Positions 1-6,453 of a stretch of 7,822 nt of DNA are shown here, piece after piece. The position numbers and the translations under genes are program-made. The DNA lies in contig JAITIE010000106.1 in the NCBI GenBank assembly GCA_031279615.1, positions 1 through 7,822 of the forward strand. Reading direction: 5' to 3'. Source of the stretch: Candidatus Margulisiibacteriota bacterium (GTDB taxonomy: Bacteria; Margulisbacteria; Termititenacia; Termititenacales; Termititenacaceae). Within the stretch, counting starts at the first letter, position 1. Each line of letters starts with the position of its first letter. Under the pieces are notes generated by a model that saw only the letters and a program-made list of their open reading frames with translations, had not been told where the DNA came from and did no database searches.

Positions 1-1
1 T

Positions 2-1276
2 ATGAAAAAATTTTTGTCCATCATCGCTCTGCTTTGCTCCGCGCTTCTGGCGCAAATGTACACCTGGGAAGACTGTCTGGCGGAAGCCAAAAAAAACAAT
101 CTGGCTCTGCAGACCGCGCGCGCCAAAGTGGACGCCAAGAAAATCAGCCTGGATTCTCTGCACAGCGGTTTATACCCGCAGCTTAGCGGCAGTCTCGGTG
201 TGAATGCTGGCGCCAGCGCCGCTGACGCGGATAATCTTTTCGCGGCTGACCCGCGTTATTCCGAGAGCGCGCGGCTTTCCGCACAGCAGCAGGTGTACGA
301 CGCGCAAACCTGGCCGCGTCTGGAGCAGGGCAAGCTCGCTCTGGAAGCTGAAGAGTTAAATTACCGGATCGCGGAAATAAATCTGCGTTTACAGCTGCGT
401 CAGGAATTTTGCGCGCTGTTGCAAGCTCAGCAGTCTCTTAACCTGGCTCAAACCGCCACGGCGCGCCGCCGCCAGCAGTATGAGCTGGTCGAGCTGCGTT
501 ACTCCGGCGGCCTGGAACACCGCGGCTCACTGCTGACCGCCAAAGCCAATTTGACCAAAGCCGAATTGTCGGAAAAACAACTGGCTCGCCGCTTGGAGAG
601 AAATAAACAAAAACTCGCGCAGACTCTCGGTCTGGACGCGGCGGCGCAGGAAATGCAGATCACCGACAATCTGCGTGCCGCGACAGACTTGACTGACCGG
701 CCGGACATGCCGGCGCTTCTAAATCAATCGCCTACTCTGCAGTCCGTGGCCGCCAGACTGGACAGCGCGCGGTACGACACGGCCATCGCCAAAGCCGCTT
801 ATATACCGGCGGTCTATCTCAGCGGCAGTCTCGGCAAAAACTGGTCGCAAAGCCAGACCAACGGCGAGAATACAAACAGCGAAGACAGCAGCTGGTCGCT
901 GGGCGGCAGCTTGAGTTTTGATATTTTTGACGGCGGCAAAAAAAGCAACACGGTGCGCAACGCGGAATTGCAGGAAAAAATCCAGGATTTAGAACTAAGC
1001 GCCAGCAAACAAAAAGTGCTTCTGACTTTGGAAGAAGCCTGGGACAATCTGCTGGATGCTGGCGACAGCATCGCCGCGGCGCAGGAACAATTGCAGGCCA
1101 CGACCGAACGCAGCACGATCGCCGCTGAGCAATACGCCAACGGCTTGATTTCTTTTGACAACTGGATAATCATTGAAGACGCGCTGATCAACGCGCAGCA
1201 GCAGGAATTGAGCGCGCGCATTGACGTATTACTGCAGGAAGCCGGCTGGCTGAATGCGAAAGGAGAAATTCTCTAA
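2..1276 (+). CDS. tolC: TolC-family outer membrane efflux channel protein
   Basis: This is probably the outer membrane exit duct of a tripartite export system. TolC-family proteins trimerise into a beta-barrel in the outer membrane joined to a long helical tunnel in the periplasm. The 424 residues fit the family length. A Sec-type signal peptide is visible (MKKF, then a hydrophobic run to about residue 17, likely cleaved after LLA); there is no proper lipobox. Two repeats, each typical of the OEP family, follow: one from about residue 20 (YTWEDCLAEAKKNN) to about 215, and one from about residue 241 (NQSPTLQSVAARL) to the end. The second includes the strand region SLSFDIFDGGKK, where FDGG is a family hallmark. 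Long Ala/Gln/Glu/Leu-rich stretches are the predicted tunnel helices. The ATG at base 2 directly precedes the signal peptide, so the gene looks complete, although its ribosome binding site lies outside the window. Its stop overlaps the adaptor start by one base, indicating translational coupling. The export substrate cannot be told from sequence. Confidence 0.92.
   Translation: MKKFLSIIALLCSALLAQMYTWEDCLAEAKKNNLALQTARAKVDAKKISLDSLHSGLYPQLSGSLGVNAGASAADADNLFAADPRYSESARLSAQQQVYDAQTWPRLEQGKLALEAEELNYRIAEINLRLQLRQEFCALLQAQQSLNLAQTATARRRQQYELVELRYSGGLEHRGSLLTAKANLTKAELSEKQLARRLERNKQKLAQTLGLDAAAQEMQITDNLRAATDLTDRPDMPALLNQSPTLQSVAARLDSARYDTAIAKAAYIPAVYLSGSLGKNWSQSQTNGENTNSEDSSWSLGGSLSFDIFDGGKKSNTVRNAELQEKIQDLELSASKQKVLLTLEEAWDNLLDAGDSIAAAQEQLQATTERSTIAAEQYANGLISFDNWIIIEDALINAQQQELSARIDVLLQEAGWLNAKGEIL
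1259..1265 (+). promoter_or_regulatory. Ribosome binding site of the macA-like gene
   Basis: AAAGGAG is a strong Shine-Dalgarno match inside the last codons of the tolC gene, 10 bases before the ATG at 1276. It supports that start. The spacing is somewhat long, and the TAATG stop/start overlap probably adds reinitiation by ribosomes finishing tolC. Confidence 0.6.
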
Positions 1277-2250
1277 TGAAAAAATTTTGGCTGGTGCTGT
1301 TAATCATTCTAGTGGCTGCGGGTGGCTTTCGTTTTTACCAAAAGCGGCAGGCGCAGAAAAATATCATTACCTACAGCGAGGTGCGGCCGGAGTACGGCGC
1401 GGTGCGTGAAATAATTTCGGCTACCGGCACGGTCGAGCCGCAGAATCGTCTGGAAATTATCCCGCCGATCAGCGGACGCATCGATAAAATTTTCGTGCAG
1501 GAAGGCACGCTGGTGCAGGCCGGTGAACAATTGGCGCTGATGAGCTCCACCGACCGCGCGGCTTTGCTCGACACGGCCAGCACGCAGGGCGCGGAAAAAG
1601 TCCAGTACTGGTCTGACGTTTACAAACCGACGCCCATCCTCGCGCCGATCGCCGGGCGCGTCATCGTGCGTTCGATAGAGCCCGGCCAGACGGTCAACAC
1701 CAGCACCAAGATACTGGTGCTGGCCGACACGCTTATTGTCAAAGCGCAAATCGACGAAACTGATATCGGTAAAGTGGAGATCGGCCAAAAAACAGTCATC
1801 ACGCTGGACGCTTATCCTGACGTGCAAATCGCCGGCAGTATTAAAAGAATTTCTTATGAATCCACAGTCGTCAATAACGTGACAATTTATACCGTGGAAA
1901 TCGCGCCTGACAAAATACCGGCGATTTTTCGTTCCGGCATGAGCGCCAATATCGAAATCATCCGCCAGCAAAAAGACCGCGCGCTGCTTATACCGGAAAG
2001 AGCCATAACCTACTCCGGCGACAGCGCGGCCGTGCTTGTCCAAACACCAGCTGGCCGGCAAAAAACGCCGGTCCAAACCGGTCTGGCGCAAAACGGCCAG
2101 ATCGAAATAATCTCCGGCCTGACTGAAAACGACATCGTGCTTGTCGCGGAAAGACAGGGCCAGACCAGCGGCGGCGCGGCCGGCGGCTCGCCTTTCCTGC
2201 CGGGCGGTGGTCAGCGACCCACCACTAGCAGCGGACGCCGCGGCGGATAA
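1276..2250 (+). CDS. macA: MacA/HlyD-like periplasmic adaptor, short form without hairpin
   Basis: This is the membrane-fusion subunit expected to couple the inner membrane ABC permease to the outer membrane channel. The 324 residues start with one N-terminal membrane anchor (about 4-20); there is no lipobox. A barrel strand (SATGTVEPQNRLEI, 48-61) comes next. The lipoyl domain is in two halves, about 61-90 (PPISGRIDKIFVQEGTLVQAG) and 119-150 (TPILAPIAGRVIVRSIEPGQTV). Beta-barrel and membrane-proximal domains fill 151-290. A flexible Gly/Pro-rich tail (about 295-324) closes the protein, as in many MacA relatives. The odd feature is the link between the lipoyl halves: only about 28 residues (91-118, MSSTDRAALLDTA to WSDVYKP), where canonical MacA has a long helical hairpin that touches TolC. 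The reading frame is intact and lipoyl sequence resumes cleanly, so this is probably a natural short subfamily and not a deletion. It starts on the tolC stop (TAATG) and ends 7 bases before macB. The substrate is unknown. Confidence 0.88.
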   Translation: MKKFWLVLLIILVAAGGFRFYQKRQAQKNIITYSEVRPEYGAVREIISATGTVEPQNRLEIIPPISGRIDKIFVQEGTLVQAGEQLALMSSTDRAALLDTASTQGAEKVQYWSDVYKPTPILAPIAGRVIVRSIEPGQTVNTSTKILVLADTLIVKAQIDETDIGKVEIGQKTVITLDAYPDVQIAGSIKRISYESTVVNNVTIYTVEIAPDKIPAIFRSGMSANIEIIRQQKDRALLIPERAITYSGDSAAVLVQTPAGRQKTPVQTGLAQNGQIEIISGLTENDIVLVAERQGQTSGGAAGGSPFLPGGGQRPTTSSGRRGG

Positions 2251-2257
2251 TCAGGCC

Positions 2258-4192
2258 ATGCTTGAGCTGCGAAAAATCAATAAGACTTACACCAACGGCA
2301 AAATCAGTTTTCAAGCGCTGAAAGATATTGACCTGACTATTCAGCAGGGCGAATTCGTGGCGATCATGGGCGCGAGCGGCTCCGGCAAATCCACGCTCTT
2401 GCACATACTCGGATTTCTCGACAATCCCGAAAATGGCGAATATATTTTTCTCAATAAAAATGTCGCGCGGATGAACGCCGACCAGCTCTGCCATATCCGC
2501 CGGCACATGGCCGGTTTTGTGTTTCAGCAGTTTCATCTTTTGCCCGGCATCAGCGCGCTGGACAATGTTACCGTGCCGCTGATCTACGCCGGACAGAGCA
2601 AAAATAAAAAGCTGGGGCTGGAAAAACTGGCCAGCGTGGGGCTGGCCGAGCGCGCGGCGCACAATCCCAACGAGATGTCCGGCGGTGAAAGACAGCGCGT
2701 GGCCATCGCGCGCGCTCTGATGAACGATCCGGTAATTCTTTTTGCCGATGAGCCGACCGGCAATCTTGACACCAAGAGCGAAGAAGAAGTTTTAAAAATT
2801 TTAAAAGATTTAAACCAAAGCGGCATGACTATTGTGATGGTCACGCACGAAAAAGAGATAGCCGCGCAGGCGGAGCGGATTATCACGATGCGCGACGGCC
2901 GCATTATCAGCGACGAGAAAAAAACAAAAACTACCGCCGCGGAAAAACTGGAAACGCTGAATTTTGTCGAGCGTAAAAAGGCTGGCGCGGAATTGCTCGA
3001 TCATCTGCGGCAAGCCTGGCGTTCGATCAACGCCAATAAACTGCGTACCCTGCTCTCGATGCTTGGCATTTTGATCGGCGTGGCGGCGGTGATCGCCATG
3101 CTCGCTGTCGGCAGCGGCGCGTCGCGGTCTATCGAAGCCAATCTCACCTCGCTCGGCTCCAACCTCCTGACTATCCGGCAAGGCTCACAGCGCACCACCG
3201 GCGTCAGTTTAGGCGCGGCCGCTTACAGCCGCCTGACCCTGGCCAATCTCAGCGAACTGCGCGCCGTGCCGCATATCGCCAGGATTTCCGGCCAGGTTAC
3301 GGGGCGGGCGCAGGTCGCCAACGAAAACGCCAACTGGAACACGACCGTGTACGGCGTGTCGCCGGCCTACGCGCGCATGCACAATTCTACACCGACGCTG
3401 GGACGGTTTTTCGGCCAGCAGGAAATGCAGGAAAGACAGCGCGTGGCGGTTATCGGCTCGGCCATTGCGGAAAAACTTTTTGCCGACAAAGACCCGCTCG
3501 GCCAAACTATGAAACTCAACAAACAAAATTTCACGGTGATCGGTGTCGCGCCGGACAGCAATTTTTCCCGCAACGGCGGAGACCTGGTGTATATTCCGCT
3601 GGCCACCGCGATGCATCGCACGATGGGCAAAAAATATCTCGATAATATCGAAGTGGAAATTGACGCCGCGGAAAACATTGCTGGCGCCAAAACCGCGATC
3701 AAACAAACTTTGCGCAAGACCGCCGAGCTGACCGAAGCTGACGAGGCGGCTATCGACATCTGGGACATGTCTGAAATGCAGGAAGCCATCAAATCCACTT
3801 CCGCGACCATGAGCATACTCCTCGGCACGGTGGCGGCTATCGCGCTGGTCGTCGGCGGCATCGGCATTATGAATATCATGCTCGTGTCCGTGACCGAGCG
3901 CACGCGCGAGATCGGCCTGCGCAAAGCTATTGGCGCCGGACAAAAAGACATTCTGGCGCAATTCCTCATCGAATCAGTCGTGCTGACGAGCTGTGGCGGA
4001 CTGCTTGGCATTATTCTCGGCTGTGCCGCGGCTCTGGCGATCGCCAAAATTTTGGGCTGGGCGACTTATGTGTCGCCGGCCTCGATACTGCTGTCCTCCG
4101 GTTTTTCCGTCAGCATCGGCCTGCTTTTTGGCATCATGCCCGCGCGTCAGGCGGCCGGCCTCAACACCATAGAAGCCCTGCGTTACGAATGA
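2258..4192 (+). CDS. macB: MacB-like ABC transporter, fused ATPase and permease
   Basis: This inner membrane ATPase/permease is expected to act as a dimer that drives export through the adaptor and TolC by a piston-like motion of its periplasmic domain. At 644 residues it matches MacB (about 650). The ATPase domain has Walker A GASGSGKS (38-45), Q-loop Q90/Q91, signature MSGGE (140-144), Walker B VILFADE (159-165), D-loop NLD (169-171) and switch His197. A linker leads to transmembrane helix 1 (about 264-284), a large periplasmic domain (about 285-515), and helices 2-4 (about 517-545, 574-600 and 609-628). The FtsX-type motif TERTREIGLRKAIGA (547-560) links helices 2 and 3. The frame is open back to an ATG at 2141, but those 39 residues are an out-of-frame reading of the Gly-rich macA tail; family alignment begins at MLELRKINKTY, which sets the start at 2258. 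No good Shine-Dalgarno precedes it. The lipoprotein-release system LolCDE is a less likely alternative, because LolD and its permeases are separate proteins. Confidence 0.92.
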   Translation: MLELRKINKTYTNGKISFQALKDIDLTIQQGEFVAIMGASGSGKSTLLHILGFLDNPENGEYIFLNKNVARMNADQLCHIRRHMAGFVFQQFHLLPGISALDNVTVPLIYAGQSKNKKLGLEKLASVGLAERAAHNPNEMSGGERQRVAIARALMNDPVILFADEPTGNLDTKSEEEVLKILKDLNQSGMTIVMVTHEKEIAAQAERIITMRDGRIISDEKKTKTTAAEKLETLNFVERKKAGAELLDHLRQAWRSINANKLRTLLSMLGILIGVAAVIAMLAVGSGASRSIEANLTSLGSNLLTIRQGSQRTTGVSLGAAAYSRLTLANLSELRAVPHIARISGQVTGRAQVANENANWNTTVYGVSPAYARMHNSTPTLGRFFGQQEMQERQRVAVIGSAIAEKLFADKDPLGQTMKLNKQNFTVIGVAPDSNFSRNGGDLVYIPLATAMHRTMGKKYLDNIEVEIDAAENIAGAKTAIKQTLRKTAELTEADEAAIDIWDMSEMQEAIKSTSATMSILLGTVAAIALVVGGIGIMNIMLVSVTERTREIGLRKAIGAGQKDILAQFLIESVVLTSCGGLLGIILGCAAALAIAKILGWATYVSPASILLSSGFSVSIGLLFGIMPARQAAGLNTIEALRYE

Positions 4193-4242
4193 TCCAAAAT
4201 TCTTGCAACTTTTGACCTCAAAATTACGATATATAAACAGAA

Positions 4243-4261
4243 AAACATTGTTTTAATGTTT
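4243..4261 (+). repeat. Perfect inverted repeat overlapping the -35 element
   Basis: AAACATT (4243-4249) and AATGTTT (4255-4261) are perfect reverse complements around a 5-base spacer. The repeat covers the proposed -35 hexamer, where a repressor or activator site would be expected. The arms are too AT-rich for a convincing terminator stem. In DNA this AT-rich the match could be chance. Confidence 0.35.
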
Positions 4262-4276
4262 GTTTTGTAATATAAT
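4248..4276 (+). promoter_or_regulatory. Predicted sigma70-type promoter for M23-1 and downstream genes
   Basis: TATAAT (4271-4276) is an exact -10 consensus. TTGTTT (4248-4253) is a weaker -35 (3 of 6 bases), with the ideal 17-base spacing. Transcription would begin near 4283, just before the ribosome binding site, giving a very short 5' leader of about 13 bases. Elements further upstream (TTGACC at 4212-4217 and TATAAA at 4232-4237) have only 14 bases between them and fit worse. Confidence 0.55.
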
Positions 4277-4279
4277 TAC
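4267..4279 (+). repeat. Short palindrome centred on the -10 region
   Basis: GTAAT (4267-4271), ATA, then ATTAC (4275-4279) is a perfect 5-base inverted repeat around a 3-base centre. It contains all of the TATAAT hexamer. It could be a second operator half-site pair or simply a by-product of AT-rich promoter sequence. Confidence 0.25.
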
Positions 4280-4285
4280 GAGTTC

Positions 4286-4291
4286 AAGGAG
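4286..4291 (+). promoter_or_regulatory. Ribosome binding site that sets the M23-1 start
   Basis: AAGGAG lies 4 bases before the ATG at 4296. It decides the start. The in-frame ATG at 4260 has no Shine-Dalgarno and lies upstream of the predicted -10 element, so it would not be in the transcript. Confidence 0.7.
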
Positions 4292-4295
4292 TCTT

Positions 4296-5213
4296 ATGGT
4301 ACACCAGCGCGACTTAGGTGAGCGCCGTAAATTTATCACCTTTATGATCCTGCCGCACAATTCCATGCGCGAGGTTTTCCGGCTTAATCTGCCCCGCTGG
4401 CTGGCGGTTACGCTGGGCGTGTTCTTGGGGCTAATAATCACGCTGGTTATCGTGTTTTTTTTGTATTCGTCATACATCGCCGGACGGTTGCTGCATTATT
4501 ACGCTCTGCAGGCGGAAAACCGCACGCAGGCCACGCAGATCAAAGTTTTTTACAATAAAACCAAAGAGCTTGAAACCGGCATACGCGAATTGGAGGAGCG
4601 CGATCAGGAATTGCGCGAACTGCTGGGGTTAAAAAAAGCGCCGCTCCGCAAGCCTAAATCCGGCGGCGAGCTAATCAACGATTTGCCGCGGGAAATTTCC
4701 CAAAACATCGCCAGTCTGAGCGAGTACATCGCCGCTAAAAAACTGGAGCTGGTCATGTTCCGCGACATCGGCTCGACGCTGGTCGCGCAGTTCAATAATA
4801 TTCCGTCGGAAAGTCCGGTGCCCGGCACTGTCTGGTCGCGCTACGGTTTTCGTACGCATCCTTTCAGCGGCAAGACGGAATTTCACTCCGGCTCCGACAT
4901 TCCGATTTGGACCGGCTGTCCAATCAAATCCACCGCTGACGGTTACGTGACTTTTTCCGGCTGGGACAACGGTTTTGGCAATGTTGTAATCATCGACCAT
5001 CAGAACGGCTACCGCACGATTTACGGCCACAATCATCGCAATCTGGTCAAGCGCGGAGACCGCATCAAAAAAGGCCAGGTCATCGCGCAGGCCGGCAGCA
5101 CCGGTATTTCCACCGGTCCGCACGTGCATTATCAGGTGGAATACCGCAACCGCACGCTTAATCCGGAAAATTTTTTAAATCTCAACATCCGTTCGGCTAG
5201 ACTGTTGCAGTAA
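4296..5213 (+). CDS. Membrane-anchored M23 peptidoglycan endopeptidase (M23-1)
   Basis: This is probably a zinc metalloendopeptidase that cuts peptidoglycan cross-bridges from the inner membrane side of the periplasm. Its 305 residues comprise a basic cytoplasmic N-terminus (1-34) with a hydrophobic strand-like motif FITFMILP (13-20) and FRLNLP (28-33), one membrane helix (about 36-58), a coiled-coil stretch (about 70-112, rich in Glu/Leu/Arg) and a C-terminal M23 domain (about 175-297). Expected active-site residues are all present: zinc ligands His197 and Asp201 (HSGSD) and His278, and catalytic His245 (YGHNH) and His276 (GPHVH). It should therefore be an active enzyme, unlike the EnvC/NlpD-type activators that have lost these residues. 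The architecture resembles LmdC-type proteins that work with bactofilins, and a bactofilin gene follows after 31 bases. It has its own promoter candidate and Shine-Dalgarno, so it probably heads the second operon. The exact bond it cleaves cannot be read from the sequence. Confidence 0.9.
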   Translation: MVHQRDLGERRKFITFMILPHNSMREVFRLNLPRWLAVTLGVFLGLIITLVIVFFLYSSYIAGRLLHYYALQAENRTQATQIKVFYNKTKELETGIRELEERDQELRELLGLKKAPLRKPKSGGELINDLPREISQNIASLSEYIAAKKLELVMFRDIGSTLVAQFNNIPSESPVPGTVWSRYGFRTHPFSGKTEFHSGSDIPIWTGCPIKSTADGYVTFSGWDNGFGNVVIIDHQNGYRTIYGHNHRNLVKRGDRIKKGQVIAQAGSTGISTGPHVHYQVEYRNRTLNPENFLNLNIRSARLLQ

Positions 5214-5233
5214 ACCGCAAAAAAATGTAGTAT
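5205..5233 (+). promoter_or_regulatory. Weak promoter candidate before bactofilin
   Basis: TTGCAG (5205-5210) and TAGTAT (5228-5233) are 17 bases apart and match the -35 and -10 consensus at 3 and 4 of 6 bases. The -35 overlaps the end of the M23-1 gene. An alternative -10, TATACG (5231-5236), would start transcription close to the ATG at 5245. Cotranscription with M23-1 is at least as likely. Confidence 0.2.
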
Positions 5234-5244
5234 ACGCAATAATT

Positions 5245-5637
5245 ATGGGCAAAAAAAGAAGAGACATCGGCGGCATTTACACAATTTTGGGACCGGACAC
5301 GAGTTTCAAAGGCATTCTGGACACGCAGGAATCCATGCGCATCGAAGGCAATTTTGACGGCACGATCAACTCGCAGGGCGATATCTACATCGGCGAAGGC
5401 TCGGTGGTCAGCGCCAATGTTTACGGCAAACGCGTGATTGTTTCCGGCGAGCTGAAAGGCACGGTCGAAGCGATCAACGGCCTGGAAATCACCGGCACCG
5501 GCCGCGTGTACGGCGATGTTACCGGCGACCGGCTCATCGTCGACGAAGGCGCGGTGTACAAAGGCAATGTCAACATGGACATTATCACTTCCAAGAAAAA
5601 ATACGAAGAGGAAAAACTCGGCCGCTCCGGCAGATAG
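5245..5637 (+). CDS. Bactofilin (polymer-forming cytoskeletal protein)
   Basis: This is a small cytoskeletal protein of the bactofilin family (formerly DUF583), which self-assembles without nucleotide into filaments, often on the inner membrane face, and positions wall-modifying enzymes. Of 130 residues, about 14-113 form the right-handed beta-helix core. Its rung repeats are visible as MRIEGNFDGTI (31-41), VIVSGELKGTV (64-74), LEITGTGRVYGDV (80-92) and LIVDEGAVYKGNV (97-109), with the regular hydrophobic/Gly/turn pattern. The N-terminal tail is short and basic (MGKKRRD), which could favour membrane contact. The C-terminal tail is short and charged (KKKYEEEKLGRSGR). The length is normal for the family. 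The neighbouring M23 peptidase genes fit a role in cell shape, as in the Caulobacter, Hyphomonas and Helicobacter systems. No Shine-Dalgarno is evident before the ATG. A later start would cut into the conserved N-terminal part. Confidence 0.9.
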   Translation: MGKKRRDIGGIYTILGPDTSFKGILDTQESMRIEGNFDGTINSQGDIYIGEGSVVSANVYGKRVIVSGELKGTVEAINGLEITGTGRVYGDVTGDRLIVDEGAVYKGNVNMDIITSKKKYEEEKLGRSGR

Positions 5638-5640
5638 GCA

Positions 5641-6453
5641 ATGACGCTCGTTGTCTGCGGTCTGCCCATTGGCAATCCTGATGATATCTCGCCGCGCGTC
5701 CTGCAAAATCTCCGCGAGGCCGATGTAATCGCCGCTGAGGACACGCGCACCGCCGCGCGGCTCCTGCAAAAACACGGTCTCGCTAAAAAAATTATTTCTT
5801 TTTACGACCACAATGAGTTGGAGCGGACTCCGCAAATTATAAAGATGCTCCAAGCCGGTCAAACCGTCGCGCTAATCTCGGAAGCCGGCATGCCGCTGAT
5901 TTCTGACCCCGGCTATCATCTTGTCGCCGCCGCGCGGGAAGCCGGTCTGGCTGTCGACGTGATTCCCGGACCGACCGCGTTGATTACCGCGCTGGCCGCG
6001 TCTGGACTGCCGACTGACCGTTTTGCTTTTGAAAGCTTTTTGCCGGGTAAATCCGCCGCGCGGCAAAAAACCCTCCTCGCCTTGCAAGACGACAGCCGCA
6101 CGCTGATTTTTTACGAAGCGCCGCACCGTATAAATGAAACCCTGCAGGACATCGCCAGAATTTTTCCCGAACGGCAATGCTTCGTCGCGCGGGAATTGAC
6201 CAAAAAATATCAGGAATTTTTGCGCGGCGCCGCGGCGGAAATTTTGGCCAAACTAAAAACTCCCCGCGGCGAATTTGTAATCGTGCTGGCCGGACGCAAC
6301 GCGGCGGCCAGCGCGGACATCCCGCCGGAAGCAAAAAAACTTTTGGCCGCGCTCCAAAAAGCCGGCCTGCCGGACAGTCAGTGCGTAGATATCACCGCGG
6401 AAACTTTCCGGCTGGCTAGAAATCATCTAAAAAAAATTATATACTCTCTGTAA
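5641..6453 (+). CDS. rsmI: 16S rRNA (cytidine-1402 2'-O)-methyltransferase
   Basis: RsmI uses S-adenosylmethionine to methylate the 2'-OH of C1402 in 16S rRNA, in the decoding centre of the small ribosomal subunit. The 270 residues have the N-terminal fold typical of this tetrapyrrole-methylase-like family: LPIGNPDDIS (8-17), AAEDTRTA (31-38), the SAM-binding loop SEAGMPLISDPGY (80-92), IPGPTALITALAASGLPTDRF (108-128, key GP and SGLPTDRF), LIFYEAPHR (155-163) and ARELTKKYQEFLRG (183-196). The C-terminal tail (about 230-268) resembles the small helical domain of RsmI. Two loop positions differ from the usual SDAGTP motif: Glu81 for Asp and Met84 for Thr. The gene follows bactofilin by 3 bases and overlaps the next gene by one base, so it is probably translated from the same mRNA. 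Only a weak AGG precedes its ATG. The family assignment is firm. Confidence 0.93.
   Translation: MTLVVCGLPIGNPDDISPRVLQNLREADVIAAEDTRTAARLLQKHGLAKKIISFYDHNELERTPQIIKMLQAGQTVALISEAGMPLISDPGYHLVAAAREAGLAVDVIPGPTALITALAASGLPTDRFAFESFLPGKSAARQKTLLALQDDSRTLIFYEAPHRINETLQDIARIFPERQCFVARELTKKYQEFLRGAAAEILAKLKTPRGEFVIVLAGRNAAASADIPPEAKKLLAALQKAGLPDSQCVDITAETFRLARNHLKKIIYSL
6440..6445 (+). promoter_or_regulatory. -10-like hexamer close to the M23-2 start
   Basis: TATACT matches the -10 consensus at 5 of 6 bases and ends 7 bases before the ATG at 6453, inside the last codons of rsmI. That distance would place transcription start at or near the A of the start codon. No Shine-Dalgarno is seen before this gene. 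The site may be an internal promoter giving a leaderless mRNA, or a chance match in an AT-rich stretch. Confidence 0.25.

Larger units (their letters stand above)
4193..4295 (+). promoter_or_regulatory. AT-rich intergenic regulatory region before the M23-bactofilin operon
   Basis: This 103-base stretch is the only substantial non-coding DNA in the window and is far more AT-rich than the genes around it. It holds the best promoter candidate, two short inverted repeats that overlap its -35 and -10 elements, and the 8-base sequence AATTACGA twice, at 4222-4229 and 4274-4281 (52 bases apart). I see no GC-rich hairpin with a U-tract, so no clear intrinsic terminator for the pump operon. Transcription from macB may stop by another route or read through. 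Confidence 0.6.

Noticed and set aside
35..37. Cys12 of the TolC-like protein as a lipoprotein attachment site
   Set aside because: The preceding residues (A-L-L) do not make a proper lipobox, which needs a small residue at -1. Cleavage by signal peptidase I after LLA at residue 17 fits better.
1309..2091. Long antisense open frame of 260 codons opposite macA
   Set aside because: It is opposite a well-recognised gene, has no recognisable domain, and is rich in Arg, His and Asp as expected from the complement of GC-ending codons.
2141..2257. Upstream in-frame ATG extending the MacB protein by 39 residues
   Set aside because: The extra residues are Arg/Ala/Pro-rich, come from reading the macA tail in another frame, and have no family match. 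The conserved ABC domain begins at the ATG at 2258.
3209..3961. Long antisense open frames (up to 250 codons) opposite macB
   Set aside because: Same reasoning: low-complexity Arg/His composition, no motif, and a confident gene on the other strand.
4243..4270. Possible intrinsic terminator after macB (AAACATT/AATGTTT hairpin followed by TGTTTTGT)
   Set aside because: The 7-pair stem has only one G-C pair and the T-run is interrupted, so it would be weak. Its overlap with the promoter fits an operator better.
4260..4295. Earlier ATG for M23-1 adding 12 residues
   Set aside because: It lacks a Shine-Dalgarno and lies upstream of the TATAAT box. The ATG at 4296 has AAGGAG correctly placed.
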